A stretch of 54,178 nucleotides of DNA, from positions 52,136-106,313 of the forward strand of contig JBBHKE010002036.1 of assembly GCA_037447655.1 (NCBI GenBank), in the 5' to 3' direction. Origin of the DNA: Zygnema cylindricum (taxonomy: Eukaryota > Streptophyta > Zygnematophyceae > Zygnematales > Zygnemataceae). Shown here piece by piece: positions 11,346-22,600 of this stretch. The notes below the pieces were generated by a model. It saw nothing but the letters and a program-made list of their open reading frames with translations. It had not been told where the DNA came from and did no database searches. The position numbers and the translations under genes were made by a program. Positions within the stretch are counted from its first letter, which is position 1. Every line of letters starts with the position of its first letter.

Positions 11346-12364
11346 AAAAAAAATCTGGATATTTACTTATTTAGCTTCTCCGTAAAAGGTCTCGATATAT
11401 TGAATATCATGATACCTAAAATTCGATATATATCGAATATCGGCTATAGGTCCTCCATTCCCAACACTACTTTTTTCAAATCGACCTCCTCGGTTTCTAC
11501 GTATTGTACGCGCGTTTGAATCGGGCGTAAAATGCGTTTTGATATTCAAAACGTTGTTCACGGCGATTAGTGCGAACGTACCGTACGTGACGAATTATAC
11601 GTAACAAACGCATTGAACCTTTTGATCAAATCGCAAAAATTCGTTAATGAATTTCCTTCCATACTATTCCGTACAAAAAAAACAAAAAACTATTACATAT
11701 AACGCAGTTTGCAAGTTTTCCCGTTAAATGAGTGGTAAAACAATCAATTGTTTAATATTTTAACACACTTCCAGTTAGTATCGGAATTTTTTTACCAAAT
11801 GGTAGTCCTATCGTTCACCTTAGGGTTTCGCCCCAAACGTACTCGGGTTCGAATGCCACGAAGACAAAATTTATGCAATTTCGTTTCTGTTCCATGGCGT
11901 CTTCTTCCAAAAAAAATTGAAGGACGCCCGTACAAATTTCAAACTGAACGCGCGAAATTATTGTGATGTTCAACGTCTCTTTTCGAAAATGTCCGTACAT
12001 TTTCGATTATTTAACGTACAACTTCCGTGGTATTCCTGTTCAGTTCACTGAACATAAAGTACCAATCAGTGCGACGCATATTTCCCGTTTTATTCCGTAC
12101 ATATCCGTAAAAAAATGTACTGTTACAGTGAATAGTTTACAGGTTCCCGCTAAAATCCAGTTTCAGTTTACAGTACACGTTTTTTTTACGATTTTTTCAT
12201 AATTCACGAATTATACGTTTCAATCGCAAAAAAGGAAAAAATCGCTCGATTTGAACTTTGAACAACTAGGCTGAAAAGTGCGTCCGCACATCGTACGGAA
12301 AACAATTATGTAACCATTGAACCCTCGAAGCGATAATTGTGGGTTTCGGGATCAGGGTTCAGGG
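11346..12364. other. Intergenic, no gene recognised
   Basis: AT-rich, GTAC-rich DNA with only short open frames and no domain or splice chain. Confidence 0.5.
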
Positions 12365-12373
12365 TTAGGGTTT
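12365..12373 (-). promoter_or_regulatory. Telo-box (AAACCCTAA) upstream of UTP18
   Basis: TTAGGGTTT on the plus strand is AAACCCTAA on the other. Telo-boxes are common in plant promoters of ribosome-biogenesis and translation genes. It lies about 1.9 kb before the UTP18 ATG; a 5' leader intron would bring it nearer the true start. A role is inference. Confidence 0.35.
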
Positions 12374-12552
12374 CCGTTTGGGAAACATTTCGTACTTTTC
12401 TTCATCGCATTCTTTCCTTTTTGATATTCTCACGCATTTTTCTTTCACATTTGTACTTCACTACGGAGACTTGACCTGTGCCACGTGGCAGTCCGGCAGG
12501 TAAGTTCTGGATGAAAGGAGGGAAAGTAGTGGAATGGCATATGGGGGTGGGA

Positions 12553-12860
12553 TAGAGAGAGAGGGAGAGGGAGAGGAGGGGAGAGGGAGAGGAGGGGGAG
12601 GGGGAGAGGAGGGGGGGAGGGAGAGGAAGGGAGAGGGAGAGGAGGGGGGGAGGAGAGGGAGAGGAGGGGGGGAGGAGAGGGAGAGGAGGGGGGGAGGAGA
12701 GGGAGAGGGATAGGGAGAGGGAGAGGAAGATGAGAGGGCGAGAGAGGGCGAGGGAGGGAGCGAGAGGGAGCGAGAGGGAAAGAAGGGGGGATGAAGGGGA
12801 AGAAGGGGGAAGAGGCAACGGGGGAGGGAGAAGGAAAGGGAGAGATAAAGTGGTGTGGAG

Positions 12861-12918
<58 letters not shown>

Positions 12919-13620
12919 GAGAGAGAGGGAGGGAAAGTGATGGAGGACGGGAAGGAATGAGGGATGGAGGGAGAGGGAGAGGGAGAGAGGGAGGGAGCGA
13001 GAGGGAGGGAGAGAGTGAGAGGGAGGGAGAGGTTAGGGAGAGGAGAGGGAAAGAAAAGGACAGAGGGAGGAAAGGAGAGGGAGAGGAGAGAGAGAGGATA
13101 GAGAGGGGAGATGAGGGAGAGGGAGAGGAATATTGTAAAAGTCAGTGATTCGAGGCAGAGAGTGGAGGTAAAGGAAAGAGGAGAGAGGTTAAGGAAAAAG
13201 AGAGGGTAGGCGAGGGAGAGAAGAGGGAAGGAATTGAAGGGAGAGGAGAGAGATTGGTGAGCGGTAGATTTGCGGAAAGTTGTAAGAGAGGGAGAGGGAG
13301 ACGGAGAGGGCGAGGGAACGTGGTGGAATAATGTACAATATGCGAGGGAAAAGGATAGAAAAAGGAGAGAAGAGGGAGAGAAGAGGGAGAAATGAAAAGG
13401 AAGGCATAAGGAAGAGGGATATATGCTGTAGTGAAAGGATTTGGGAGGGAGTGGTGAGAGAAAGATGGGGGAGGGGGATAAGGAAGGAGGATATATAAGT
13501 GAAAGGAATGGATGGGTAAGGGAGATGACAGAGAATAGTAGGATGATTAGGAAGAATGACAGTTCGGAGAGGGAGAGGGAGAGGGAGAGGGAGAGGGAGA
13601 GGGAGAGGGAGAAGGAGAGG
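12553..13620. repeat. Kilobase purine (GA/GGA) tract
   Basis: Over 1 kb of nearly uninterrupted purines on the plus strand: GGGAGAGGAG units, (GA)n at about 12865-12905, and (GAGAGG)n at 13567-13610. Open frames of Arg/Glu or Leu/Ser/Pro in all phases are artefacts. It lies directly upstream of the UTP18 leader. Mirror-symmetric parts could form triplex (H-) DNA. Confidence 0.85.
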
Positions 13621-13659
13621 TTTTGTGTTTAACCTATGTTTTGAAGATATTTTTTTATA

Positions 13660-14300
13660 TTCTCCTCTTTTTCCTCAGACTTCTCTCCTTGTTTTCTCTC
13701 TTTTGCCTTCCCTTCTCCTCTCTCTCTCTCTCACTCTCACTCTCTCCCTTCAGGACTTATTTTCCCCGTCCACTCTTGTCTCTCTTCTCCGCCTTTCTTC
13801 CCACTCCCTATCTCCAAGCTGTAGTCTCCCTCTTTCCTCTCTCTCTCCCTTCCCCATGTTTTGATTGTTTTCCACCTCTTTCCTTTTCTCTAGGTTTGAG
13901 TCGTCGCAATTTTCCTTCTCTCTGCCCCCGTTTTTACAGCTTGAGGTCTCTTCTCCTCTTCCCTCCCCCCTCTCCCCCTCCGCCCCCCTGTCTCTTCATA
14001 ACTCCTACTCTTTGTTTGTCACTCTCCCTTTCTTGTGAGCTTGTCTTTCTCTCTCCCTTCCCTCTCTATTTTTCTTTTCATGTTCTTTTCTCTTATTTCT
14101 ACCATTTTTTCTGCTCTCACTCCCCCCATTTTCTTTTTCACTCCCCCCATTTTCTTTTTCACTCCCCCCATTTTCTTTTTCACTCCCCCCTTTCCAATTC
14201 TACCCCTTTCCTCTTTGTTCAACTTGTCTTTTTTTTTTAATTGTTTTATTTGTTGAAGTCCCCTTTGTTTTTTTTTTTTATCCTTTATCGTCTTTTGTTG
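13660..14300. repeat. Pyrimidine tract, probable 5' leader intron of UTP18
   Basis: About 640 bases rich in C and T end in TTTTGTTGCAG at 14293-14303, a strong 3' splice site three bases before the UTP18 ATG (14306). A donor such as AGG|TTTTGT near 13619 is possible but not established. It includes a 21-base tandem repeat at 14119-14190. Confidence 0.6.
14119..14190. repeat. 21-base tandem repeat, about 3.4 copies
   Basis: The unit ACTCCCCCCATTTTCTTTTT plus C repeats exactly at 14119, 14140 and 14161, then partly to 14190. It lies in the probable leader intron of UTP18. Confidence 0.85.
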
Positions 14301-14305
14301 CAGAA

Positions 14306-16027
14306 ATGTCGTCCAACAAAGCAAAAATGGAAACAAAAACGAAAACTAATCGTCGAAAAAGAAAAGCTGATGTCATAAATGCAGCTGAGGAGCTCTTAAT
14401 TATTGAAAAAGAGAGGAAGGAAGCTGCGGAATTAGAAAATGTTCTTTTTGGGGAATCCTTGAAAAGGAAAGAGATAAGTGGTAAGAAAGGAAAAAGAAAG
14501 GAGACAGCTTTGGGGAAAGACTTGTTATCCGTTAAGGATGTTATAGCTTTGGAATCTTTAAAATCAGAAACTGGTTATAATGGAGGAGAGATAGTTATGC
14601 CTGGAGAGGGAGAGGGAGATGTAGACGGGGATGGAAAGGGAGAGGGAGAGGGAGTGGAGATAGACTTGGGAGTTGGCTCGATTCAAGATCAAAAGCGACA
14701 GAAGGTTGGGAAGAAAGAGATAATAGAGGCAGTTTGGGTGGATGAGGAGGACAAAGAGGAAGTTGTTAACATTTCAAATGTGAATCGTTTGCGAAAATTA
14801 AGAAAGGAAGAAGGAGAAACGGAGATTTCGGCGACGGATTACGTTACCAGACTGCGATCTCAACATGTGAAAATGAATAAAGGAACAGAATGGGCACAAA
14901 ATTTATTGAAGGCGAAACTGAAGAAAAAGGGGAAAGTGGAAAGGAGAGAGATTGATGGATATGAGACAGATGAAGAGGAGGAAGAGGAAGAAGACGAAGG
15001 AGGAGAAGTTTTATTACAAGCAGATGGTTTTGTTGAAAAAATTGCTAATACAAGATTAGCACAAGGTATGTTAGACACAACAAGAATGAGAGATGCAAAT
15101 CAAGAGGATCCATGTAAAGGTGTGGTACAATCCGTTCAGTTTCATCCAAACGGGCAGTTATTACTGACAGGAAGTTTCGACAAAACCGTTCGACTTTTTC
15201 AAATTGACGGAAAGAAGAATCCCAAAGTACAAGGAATATTTTTGGAAGATATGCCGATTCACAAAGCGGTTTTTTCTTCGAACGGAGGTCAAATTTTTGT
15301 TTCTGGAAGAAGGAAATGGTTTTATGTTTATGACCTCGGAGGAGGTAGAATTGAGAAAGTGAATGGAATTGTGGGAAGAGACGAAAAAAGTTGGGAAAGT
15401 TTCGAAGTTTCACCCGATAATAATCTGATCGCATTTCTTGGAAACAATGGACACATTGTTTTAATTTCTCAACAAACTCGACAGTGGATTGGGAACTTGA
15501 AAATGAACGGTTCGGTTCGAAACGTTTCTTTTACCCCGGATGGAAAAGAATTAGTTTCGTCGGGTGGAGACGGTGAAATTTATCACTGGGATTTGGGTAC
15601 GAGGAAATGTTTCCATAGAGGAAAAGACGAAGGATGTCGGAATAACACAAGTCTGGATGTGTCGAAAGACGGAAAGTTTATAGCAAGTGGTTCAGATACT
15701 GGAGTTGTGAATTTGTACGAAAGAAAATCGTTCTTAGGAGGAGTAACTAAACCGTTAAAGAGTTTCCTGAATATAACGACTGGTATTGACAATGTAAAGT
15801 TCAACCACGATACCCAAATGCTTGCAATAGCCTCGAAAGTGAAAAAGGATTCGATGAGATTAGTCCATATGTCTTCGAGAACCGTGTTTTCCAATTGGCC
15901 CACTGCTCGTACTCCTTTAAATTTTGTCCAATCTCTTGATTTTAGTCCTTTGGGAGGATTTTTGGCTGTGGGAAACGCTAAGGGAAAAGTTTTACTTTAT
16001 CGTCTCCACCACTATGATAGAGCTTAA
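14306..16027 (+). CDS. UTP18: UTP18-like WD40 protein of the small-subunit processome (U3 snoRNP)
   Basis: One uninterrupted frame of 573 residues, close to the usual 550-600 for UTP18. The N-terminus is basic (NRRKRK, about residues 15-20) and lysine/glutamate-rich, then an acidic run DEEEEEEEDEG at about 220-231. VVQSVQFHPNGQLLLTGSFD at about 273-292 opens a WD40 propeller that reaches the end, with repeats at SWESFEVSPDNNLIAFLG, VRNVSFTPDGKELVSSGGDG, SLDVSKDGKFIASGSDTG and VQSLDFSPLGGFLAVGNAKG. The C-terminus LLYRLHHY is characteristic of UTP18. In known systems it is a nucleolar UTP-B subcomplex subunit needed for 18S rRNA processing. The ATG at 14306 is the first in frame and directly follows a 3' splice site, so a leader intron is likely. 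GAGGGAGAGGGAG at about 14610-14655 encodes a Gly/Glu/Asp run, echoing the upstream purine tract. Confidence 0.92.
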   Translation: MSSNKAKMETKTKTNRRKRKADVINAAEELLIIEKERKEAAELENVLFGESLKRKEISGKKGKRKETALGKDLLSVKDVIALESLKSETGYNGGEIVMPGEGEGDVDGDGKGEGEGVEIDLGVGSIQDQKRQKVGKKEIIEAVWVDEEDKEEVVNISNVNRLRKLRKEEGETEISATDYVTRLRSQHVKMNKGTEWAQNLLKAKLKKKGKVERREIDGYETDEEEEEEEDEGGEVLLQADGFVEKIANTRLAQGMLDTTRMRDANQEDPCKGVVQSVQFHPNGQLLLTGSFDKTVRLFQIDGKKNPKVQGIFLEDMPIHKAVFSSNGGQIFVSGRRKWFYVYDLGGGRIEKVNGIVGRDEKSWESFEVSPDNNLIAFLGNNGHIVLISQQTRQWIGNLKMNGSVRNVSFTPDGKELVSSGGDGEIYHWDLGTRKCFHRGKDEGCRNNTSLDVSKDGKFIASGSDTGVVNLYERKSFLGGVTKPLKSFLNITTGIDNVKFNHDTQMLAIASKVKKDSMRLVHMSSRTVFSNWPTARTPLNFVQSLDFSPLGGFLAVGNAKGKVLLYRLHHYDRA

Positions 16028-19000
16028 AGTCTTCTACTAAAATTTGCACTAGAAACAGCAAGTAACTGAAATCTGGTTTAGAAAGAGAGAAAAAGGAAAA
16101 AGGAAAGGATTGTCTAAAGGAAAAGGAAAAACGAATGTTGACACAATTTTAGTAATTTTTTTTTGTGGCTGAAAATCGGAGGCATGTTTTTTCTTTTTGT
16201 GGCTTTAGGAGGAAAATCTCTGAATGCTTGTCAATGGGTGCCACTTTTTTTTTTTTTCTTTGTAGTGTGGTAGAAAAAGTTTACTCTCAGATATTTCTAT
16301 CAACATGTCCCACCTGAAATCAATCCGAAGAGAATTGAAATTAATTCATCGAAAGAGAGTTCATTTATCAAAACAGTTTCGTACGGCATTTCTTTCTCAC
16401 AACGATTGAAAACTTACCATGTCTCAAAAAAATAACCCGGGAAAAATGTATCTTGTGAAAATACCAAGTTCCCTTCGTATAGTAATATATTATGGCTTAA
16501 CAGAGGAAGTTTCCACTCCCTTTTAGGTTACAGATATTGGTAAATCAGATTTTCTCCTGAGCCCAGCCTATTTTCCATTGCTTGATTGGTACACCGAAGA
16601 TTACTATTAAGGTCAATAAATAATTAGTGTGGAGTTTATTTTAGTGGCTGGTTTTTTAAATGCTCAGCGAATTAGGGTTAAGAAAAACAAACACCAGAGT
16701 ATATATTAGAACGCATTTCTGGTCAAAGAACAGAAAAAAAAAACGGCACCAATTAATACTGCGGTGTGCGATATCGTTAGAATTCCTTTCAATTTTGTTG
16801 TTTTTTCTCATCCTTTTTTGTTTCCATGTGCTCTACTTTGTTATCTCGATACCCTGTCCTTGTCCTATCCTTTCTACCTTGTCCTTTGTACCTTGTCCTT
16901 TGTAATTTGTCCTTCGTAATTTGTTCTTTGTACTTTGTCCTTTGTACCTTGTTACCTTGATAGTCTGTCGAAGGTACAGTACCATAGCGAGCAAAACACA
17001 TTCAGGTGAAACCTTGTTAGTACAGTATATTCCCTACTTGAATGTCCTAATTAGTAATTACATAAATTAATTAACCTCAATTACGACCGGAACGCTGCCG
17101 TAACGATTAGGGTTAAGGTGACAACCGATTGAGTGGAAGCATTCCATTGTCCATAAAAAACTTGGCATCCCTCAAAATCTTGGAAGTCAAATAACACTCT
17201 GGTTATGTTGCAAGTCAAAAGTGAAAAAAAAAGTGTACTTTAAATGGACATAGTGTGTTGCGTGTAATAAAGTACTACATTCAAATTGTTACAATCATAA
17301 TTTTTCAGTAAGTAGTGAATACTGGTGTTATATTCGTTCTTTCTACAGTCTACTGCTGTTTATTTGATTTATTTATATGGATTTCAGGAAAAGAAACTTT
17401 TCAAATGAATTACATTTTTTGTAAAGACAAATTTTCACATACACGGTTGTTTACAACAATTGGGCACAAACACAATTTAGGGGTAGTAAATTTGTTAGAC
17501 GCGTGTTTTAGTTGGCGTCGGCTAATTTTTACTTTTTTAGTAATCTTTTCGACTTTTCCTCGCTATAAACTGTATTTTAGAAGAAGAATCTTGACTATGA
17601 GCGTCACAATGCGTAAGGATGACTTTATTTCCAATGGGAGAACAGATCGTTGGTTGTTTGTGCTTCCCGTAAATGATTTCCTCCGTACCTTTTTGTCGAC
17701 ATTTTTCCGAGAGGAGTTGCCTTGCGTGCACTCCCCATTGTGCCCTCGCAACTCTTTGTCATCGTCGTTATTTTATTGTTGTTTATTGTTTTCTCTAGGG
17801 TTTCCAAGGGTGTGCAAGATTTTATATTCCTTCAAACTCTTTATTGCAATTATGGATCGACAACGTGTTTTTGATCTCCCTAAGAGTGCTTTGTCGAGCT
17901 TGGAGATTTTCTAGGTTACTTTTTCACTACTTTTTATATGTTCTTACGCCTATGCTTGTTATGGTTTTTTACGATACATACGTTTGTTGTTGATTTCATG
18001 CTTGCTTGCGTTTTTCACATCCTTTGTGGCTTTTTTTGTGTTGATTTCGTGTTGTTTTTCACTTTATTTTGCTTCTTCCGATGTTCGATTTTCAGTTTCA
18101 TTTTGGCTTTTTTGTTTCTTGTGCACCTCGATGGTTTACCTTCACAAATTATAGTAAAGCTCGGTGAGGTGACTATTACAGATAAAGTTGCCTCTAAATC
18201 ACGTCCAATCAAAAACGTTTACAATCTGTCGAGTAAATCATGGGTAGGCAGTTTTCGATATTAATAATTGAATTGCAAATCACATGGCCAATTACGCCAA
18301 CCATCTTTATGGAGCTTTTTTTACTGTTCCTAACCGAATTAACCGTCGACAAAGCAATTATGAAGCAAAATAATGCGGTTGTGCATTTATCCTAAAAAAA
18401 TCCTACTCACATTTATTTGCCATACCCTTTCTTCAAGGAAAAGGTTTAATTTTCTTCTTAACCAAATTTTCACTGAGCAAAATGGAGTCCACTCCAGCTG
18501 TTATACTATTTTCATATGTTTTCATATATGTGTATGTAATATAGTTGGGCAATACCGCGTGACTACTTGTCACACTCCAGTCATCATTACCAATATTCAA
18601 TCTGACAGCGGAACACATTGAAATATGTTCCAATGTAAAATTCCCTTTAAACTCATATACCTTTTGCCGTTTTTTTGCCGTTTCCTTTTTTTGTTTCCAT
18701 GTACTCAGATGGTTTACCATCGTGCGATTTAATAAAGAATACATACAATACTATGTGCCCAGACTTCCATAAGAATACATATCATTTTTTATGAAGAGGG
18801 CATCTCTCGTAAAGCAACAGTTAAAGACCGTTAGGTCTTGCATTATTATTGTTATTATTCTTTTTCTTATTTTTGCCAAAACCTTTGAAGTGAACACAAC
18901 ATCACAAAGACGACCTTTTCCACACCACATCTTGTGCTTTAAAACCTCACTATCAGGAATTGATTTTTTTTTCTTGGGCCAAAACCGTTAAACGATCACG

Positions 19001-19335
19001 ATATTTATTAAGATGACGTATTTCACACCAAATATGGTGCACAAAAAACCTTTTCCAGGTAAAGTTACAGAACGAGATCATCTAACTACACAGTTTTCTT
19101 TATGATACCTAACTAAGTTTTCTTTATGCCTTTGCCTGTGGTTCAAAATCTTTATTCATCAAAAAAGAATGACTCGAAAAACTTATTCGACGGACCGAAT
19201 CAACAGTGGCAAAACTTATACCACTATTGCCGGTTTTTTGGAACACTGGCAAAAAAAAATGACATTTGCTTATTTGAGTCCCGTCTTCTTAAGCTCCCAT
19301 CACTAAAAACAACAGCAAAAACAGTTTATTGAAGT
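16028..19335. other. UTP18 3' region and intergenic DNA, no further gene recognised
   Basis: AT-rich, T-run-rich DNA. The longest frame (17315-17914, 199 codons) is rich in Phe, Cys and Leu, has no ATG at its reported start and shows no domain. A 14-base degenerate tandem (CTTGTCCTTTGTAC) lies at about 16855-16965. Confidence 0.5.
16855..16965. repeat. 14-base degenerate tandem repeat
   Basis: About seven copies of a CTTGTCCTTTGTAC-like unit, with variants ATTTGTCCTTCGTA and ATTTGTTCTTTGTA. Confidence 0.75.
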
Positions 19336-19612
19336 GTACATTCCTTTTCCTTTTCCTCTTTCCTTTTTCCTTTTTTCCTTTTTTTCCTTTTTCCTTTTTC
19401 CTTTTTCCCCTTTTTTTCCTTTTTCCTTTTTCCTTTTTCCTTTTTCCCCTTTTTTTCCTTTTTCCTTTTTCCTTTCCTTTTTTCCTTTTCTTTTTTCCTT
19501 TCCTTTTTTCCTTTCTTTTTTTCCTTTTTTCCTTTCCTTTATTCCTTTTTCCTTCTTCCTTTCCTTTTTCCTTTCCTTTTTCCTGTTTCCTTTTTCCCCT
19601 TCTTTTTCATTG
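19336..19612. repeat. Poly-pyrimidine (CCTTTTT) tract
   Basis: About 280 bases of TTTTTCC/TTTTTCCCC units. It lies just beyond the 3' end of the minus-strand TFIIS-domain gene (stop at 19661), so its transcript would be AAAAAGG-rich. Phe/Leu or Lys/Glu frames are artefacts. Confidence 0.9.
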
Positions 19613-19660
19613 AAAGTGTTGAACGGTGAAAAACCACCTTTATTCAATTTTGAACCCCAT

Positions 19661-22600
19661 CTAGTTGTGAAAAGTTAACAAAGCATCTGGTGTCGTATGC
19701 CACACATTCCCACAGTTTTCACACTCTACCTGTAAAACAAACAAAAAACAAACAAAAACAATAAAGAAACGAACAAAAACAATAAAGAAACAAACAAAAA
19801 CAATAAAGAAACAAACAAATAACGAACAAAAACGAACAAAAAACCAAGACTTTAGAATCAAAATTAACAAAATAAAATTGAATTGTAAAAGACATACAAA
19901 CGCAGAAGAACATTTAAAAACGAAAAAGTAGTCGAGAACACATACTGTACTGCATTGCAAGTAAAGTAAAGTGAAAAATCCCAAGGATTTCCTAGAATGT
20001 TAATCTCCCGGTTTTTAACACTTCTGAGGAAAAAAATAAGAATGAGAAATTCTAACAGAGGCCCAAGCACTGACGTTCATAAGCTTTTCATTTGTTTTAG
20101 GGTATTTTAGGGTTTTTCCAATGAATGGAGGTTAAGCTTCCCACCTGGTATCGGTTCGACTTTGTGGTAAGAAACTTATTTTTCACGACTGCTCTCTTTT
20201 CTGAACATTGTCCACAAAGGACGGCCACATACTGCAAGATATTTAAACGTCAAAGATTTAACTTTCGCCCAAAATTCGATAAATTTCCAAGTGAAACATG
20301 ACGTTAAAACTCCCATTATTTGATTTTAGCTTGAAATTCAACAAATTTTCAAGCGAGATGTGACGCAGAACTCCCATGGTATAATAGTTTTGCAAGAAAT
20401 TCAAAAAGTGAGAAATCCCATAATTTTATTTCTTGCACCGAATTCAATAAAACTTTCAAGTCAGATATGACATAGAACTCCTATTAATTGATTTTTGCAT
20501 GGAATTTGATCATTTTCCAAGAGGGACATGACGTTAAGCATCCCATTAGTAAATTTTCCACAGAATTTGATGAACTTTCAAGCAAGAAATGTTATAAAAC
20601 TCCCATTATAATACCCTTGCAATCGAACAATTGTGCAAAGCATTCATCTCCTACTTCAAAATATTTTGTTGGTTTCAAACCTATCAAAAAAACACTTGCA
20701 GAAACCTCAAAAAAAAGGAAGAAAACAACATTTCAGAAAGGTCTTTCTACTGACATCAACGTCAGTTGTGAAACAAAGAGTTTCAAACCTATCAGAAGAA
20801 TACTTGGAATCCTCCAATAGAAAAAAAAGAACGTTAGAAAACGTTTCAGAAAGTTTTGTGTACTGACCTCAAGATCAGTTGAACAAGAAACATCTCTTAT
20901 TGGTTGTTGCTCAATTTTCCTGGCTTCCTGCAATAATATAAGGTATAACCCATCACCGAAAGGTAAAGAAAACATACACGTTACATTGATATATCAATAT
21001 CAACATATTATAAGGAGAAAGGAGATGTCTTGCCTAGGGAACCATCATGCCATAACAAACAAACCTTAAAAGTCCATCCCCTCTCCTCTAATAGAGTATA
21101 TTAACGCACATACTAACATATCAATATATCCACAAAAAATATTAACACAACATCAACCAAACATGTAACACTTATTTTGTGGAAAAATGCTAATGTTGCA
21201 TATTGAACTGATTTTCAGTTGATTTAATGCAGTTCAATATCTGTACAATACTCGATGATCGGTGGGTACCTTTAGCAGCATTTTGTATCATAATATTTGC
21301 AGAATTCACACTAAACTTCCATGAATAAAACACCAAAAACTACACGGTGAAAACATGATCAGTACCATGTGACGCGAATAAAAACAAAAACGTTTCAAAT
21401 CGCGGGTAGAACGGTTGGTTTTGGCAGTTTCGGAGTACCGCGCCGCCGTTTTCAGCGATTCAAAGCGCCAAAAATAGCCAACAGCTAATTTCTTTTGTGG
21501 CAAAGTGTGAAATTATTTTGTGCAAAACGCAACCAACAATAGCTGTCGAACTGGACAATAATGTTGCATCAAAGAGGTACAAACAAACCTTTAATTCAGC
21601 AGGTTGAAATGTAAAGACCAATTCTGGTGACAGTGTCCCCTCGACAAGCCGGCTCGTAAGTAAGGTGGTATTCTGCAAATAAAATATCCAACTGTTTTCA
21701 GGGTTTCTTAGTGTTTTTTAAGCCCTTCAAGGGTTTTTTCGGGTTTTTTGGCTATTAGCCTTTTCTAGGGTTTTTTAGGGACAAAAGACTTCGTTCTGCC
21801 CGAATTTTATTCAAATTCAACAGAACAGAGAAACTAAGTTTCAAAAACCTTTTAAACAATCAGAAACGCGGTTCAAAGCGGGCTTATGTATCTGTCGAGA
21901 ACAAAAACCTTCCAATTAGACACATATTCACATCTAAATGAACATCATGACTACATTAATACACTGTCCCAATGGGAGAAATTCGGGAGAAAGGTTTTTC
22001 TGACCTCGAGATTGTGGAAGAGGGATCGCAATTTGAACTGATACCGTCGACCTGTTAATGATTTGAAGGCCAAAGACTCAAGTCTTTCTACAACTAATGC
22101 AACTCGATTCGTCCAAAGTTGCTCAGTTCCCTGTTCACACCAATAAGAAACCAATCAAAGAATTATCAAAACCGGAAAGCGACTTACAAGTGGCTCGGAC
22201 AGAAGTCATGCTGAATATTACACCATTCCAAAAACCAAAAAAAGAAAAATGACAGCTTTCTAAACATAAGTACTCGTCTTGATGGTTTTAGGACAATCCA
22301 GGGTGCAAGAGAGGACAAACATTCAGGAAGCTGAACCATACCCTCATTCTAAACATACGGTTTTATGAGTAACCATTTACTCAAAAAACTGTATGAATTG
22401 TATGATAACTCACGTTTTAACCCTCAAAAAGAGGGTAAATCTTCCTGCATATTAATTCTGCTGAATTTAGATATTTCTTTGTTCTGAGATAGCAGGCCTT
22501 TACAAAGACTACACTGTCCATCGCTATTAGTGTTAAACAATTTTTAAGAACTACGTACTTTTTCTCCGATTTTTAATCCTGACATCACAACCGAAAGGTG

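Noticed and set aside
12402-13148. Arg/Glu-rich and Ser/Pro-rich frames
   Set aside because: Purine-tract artefacts, open in several frames.
17315-17914. 199-codon plus-strand frame
   Set aside because: No ATG at its start, Phe/Cys-rich composition as expected of T-rich DNA, and no domain.
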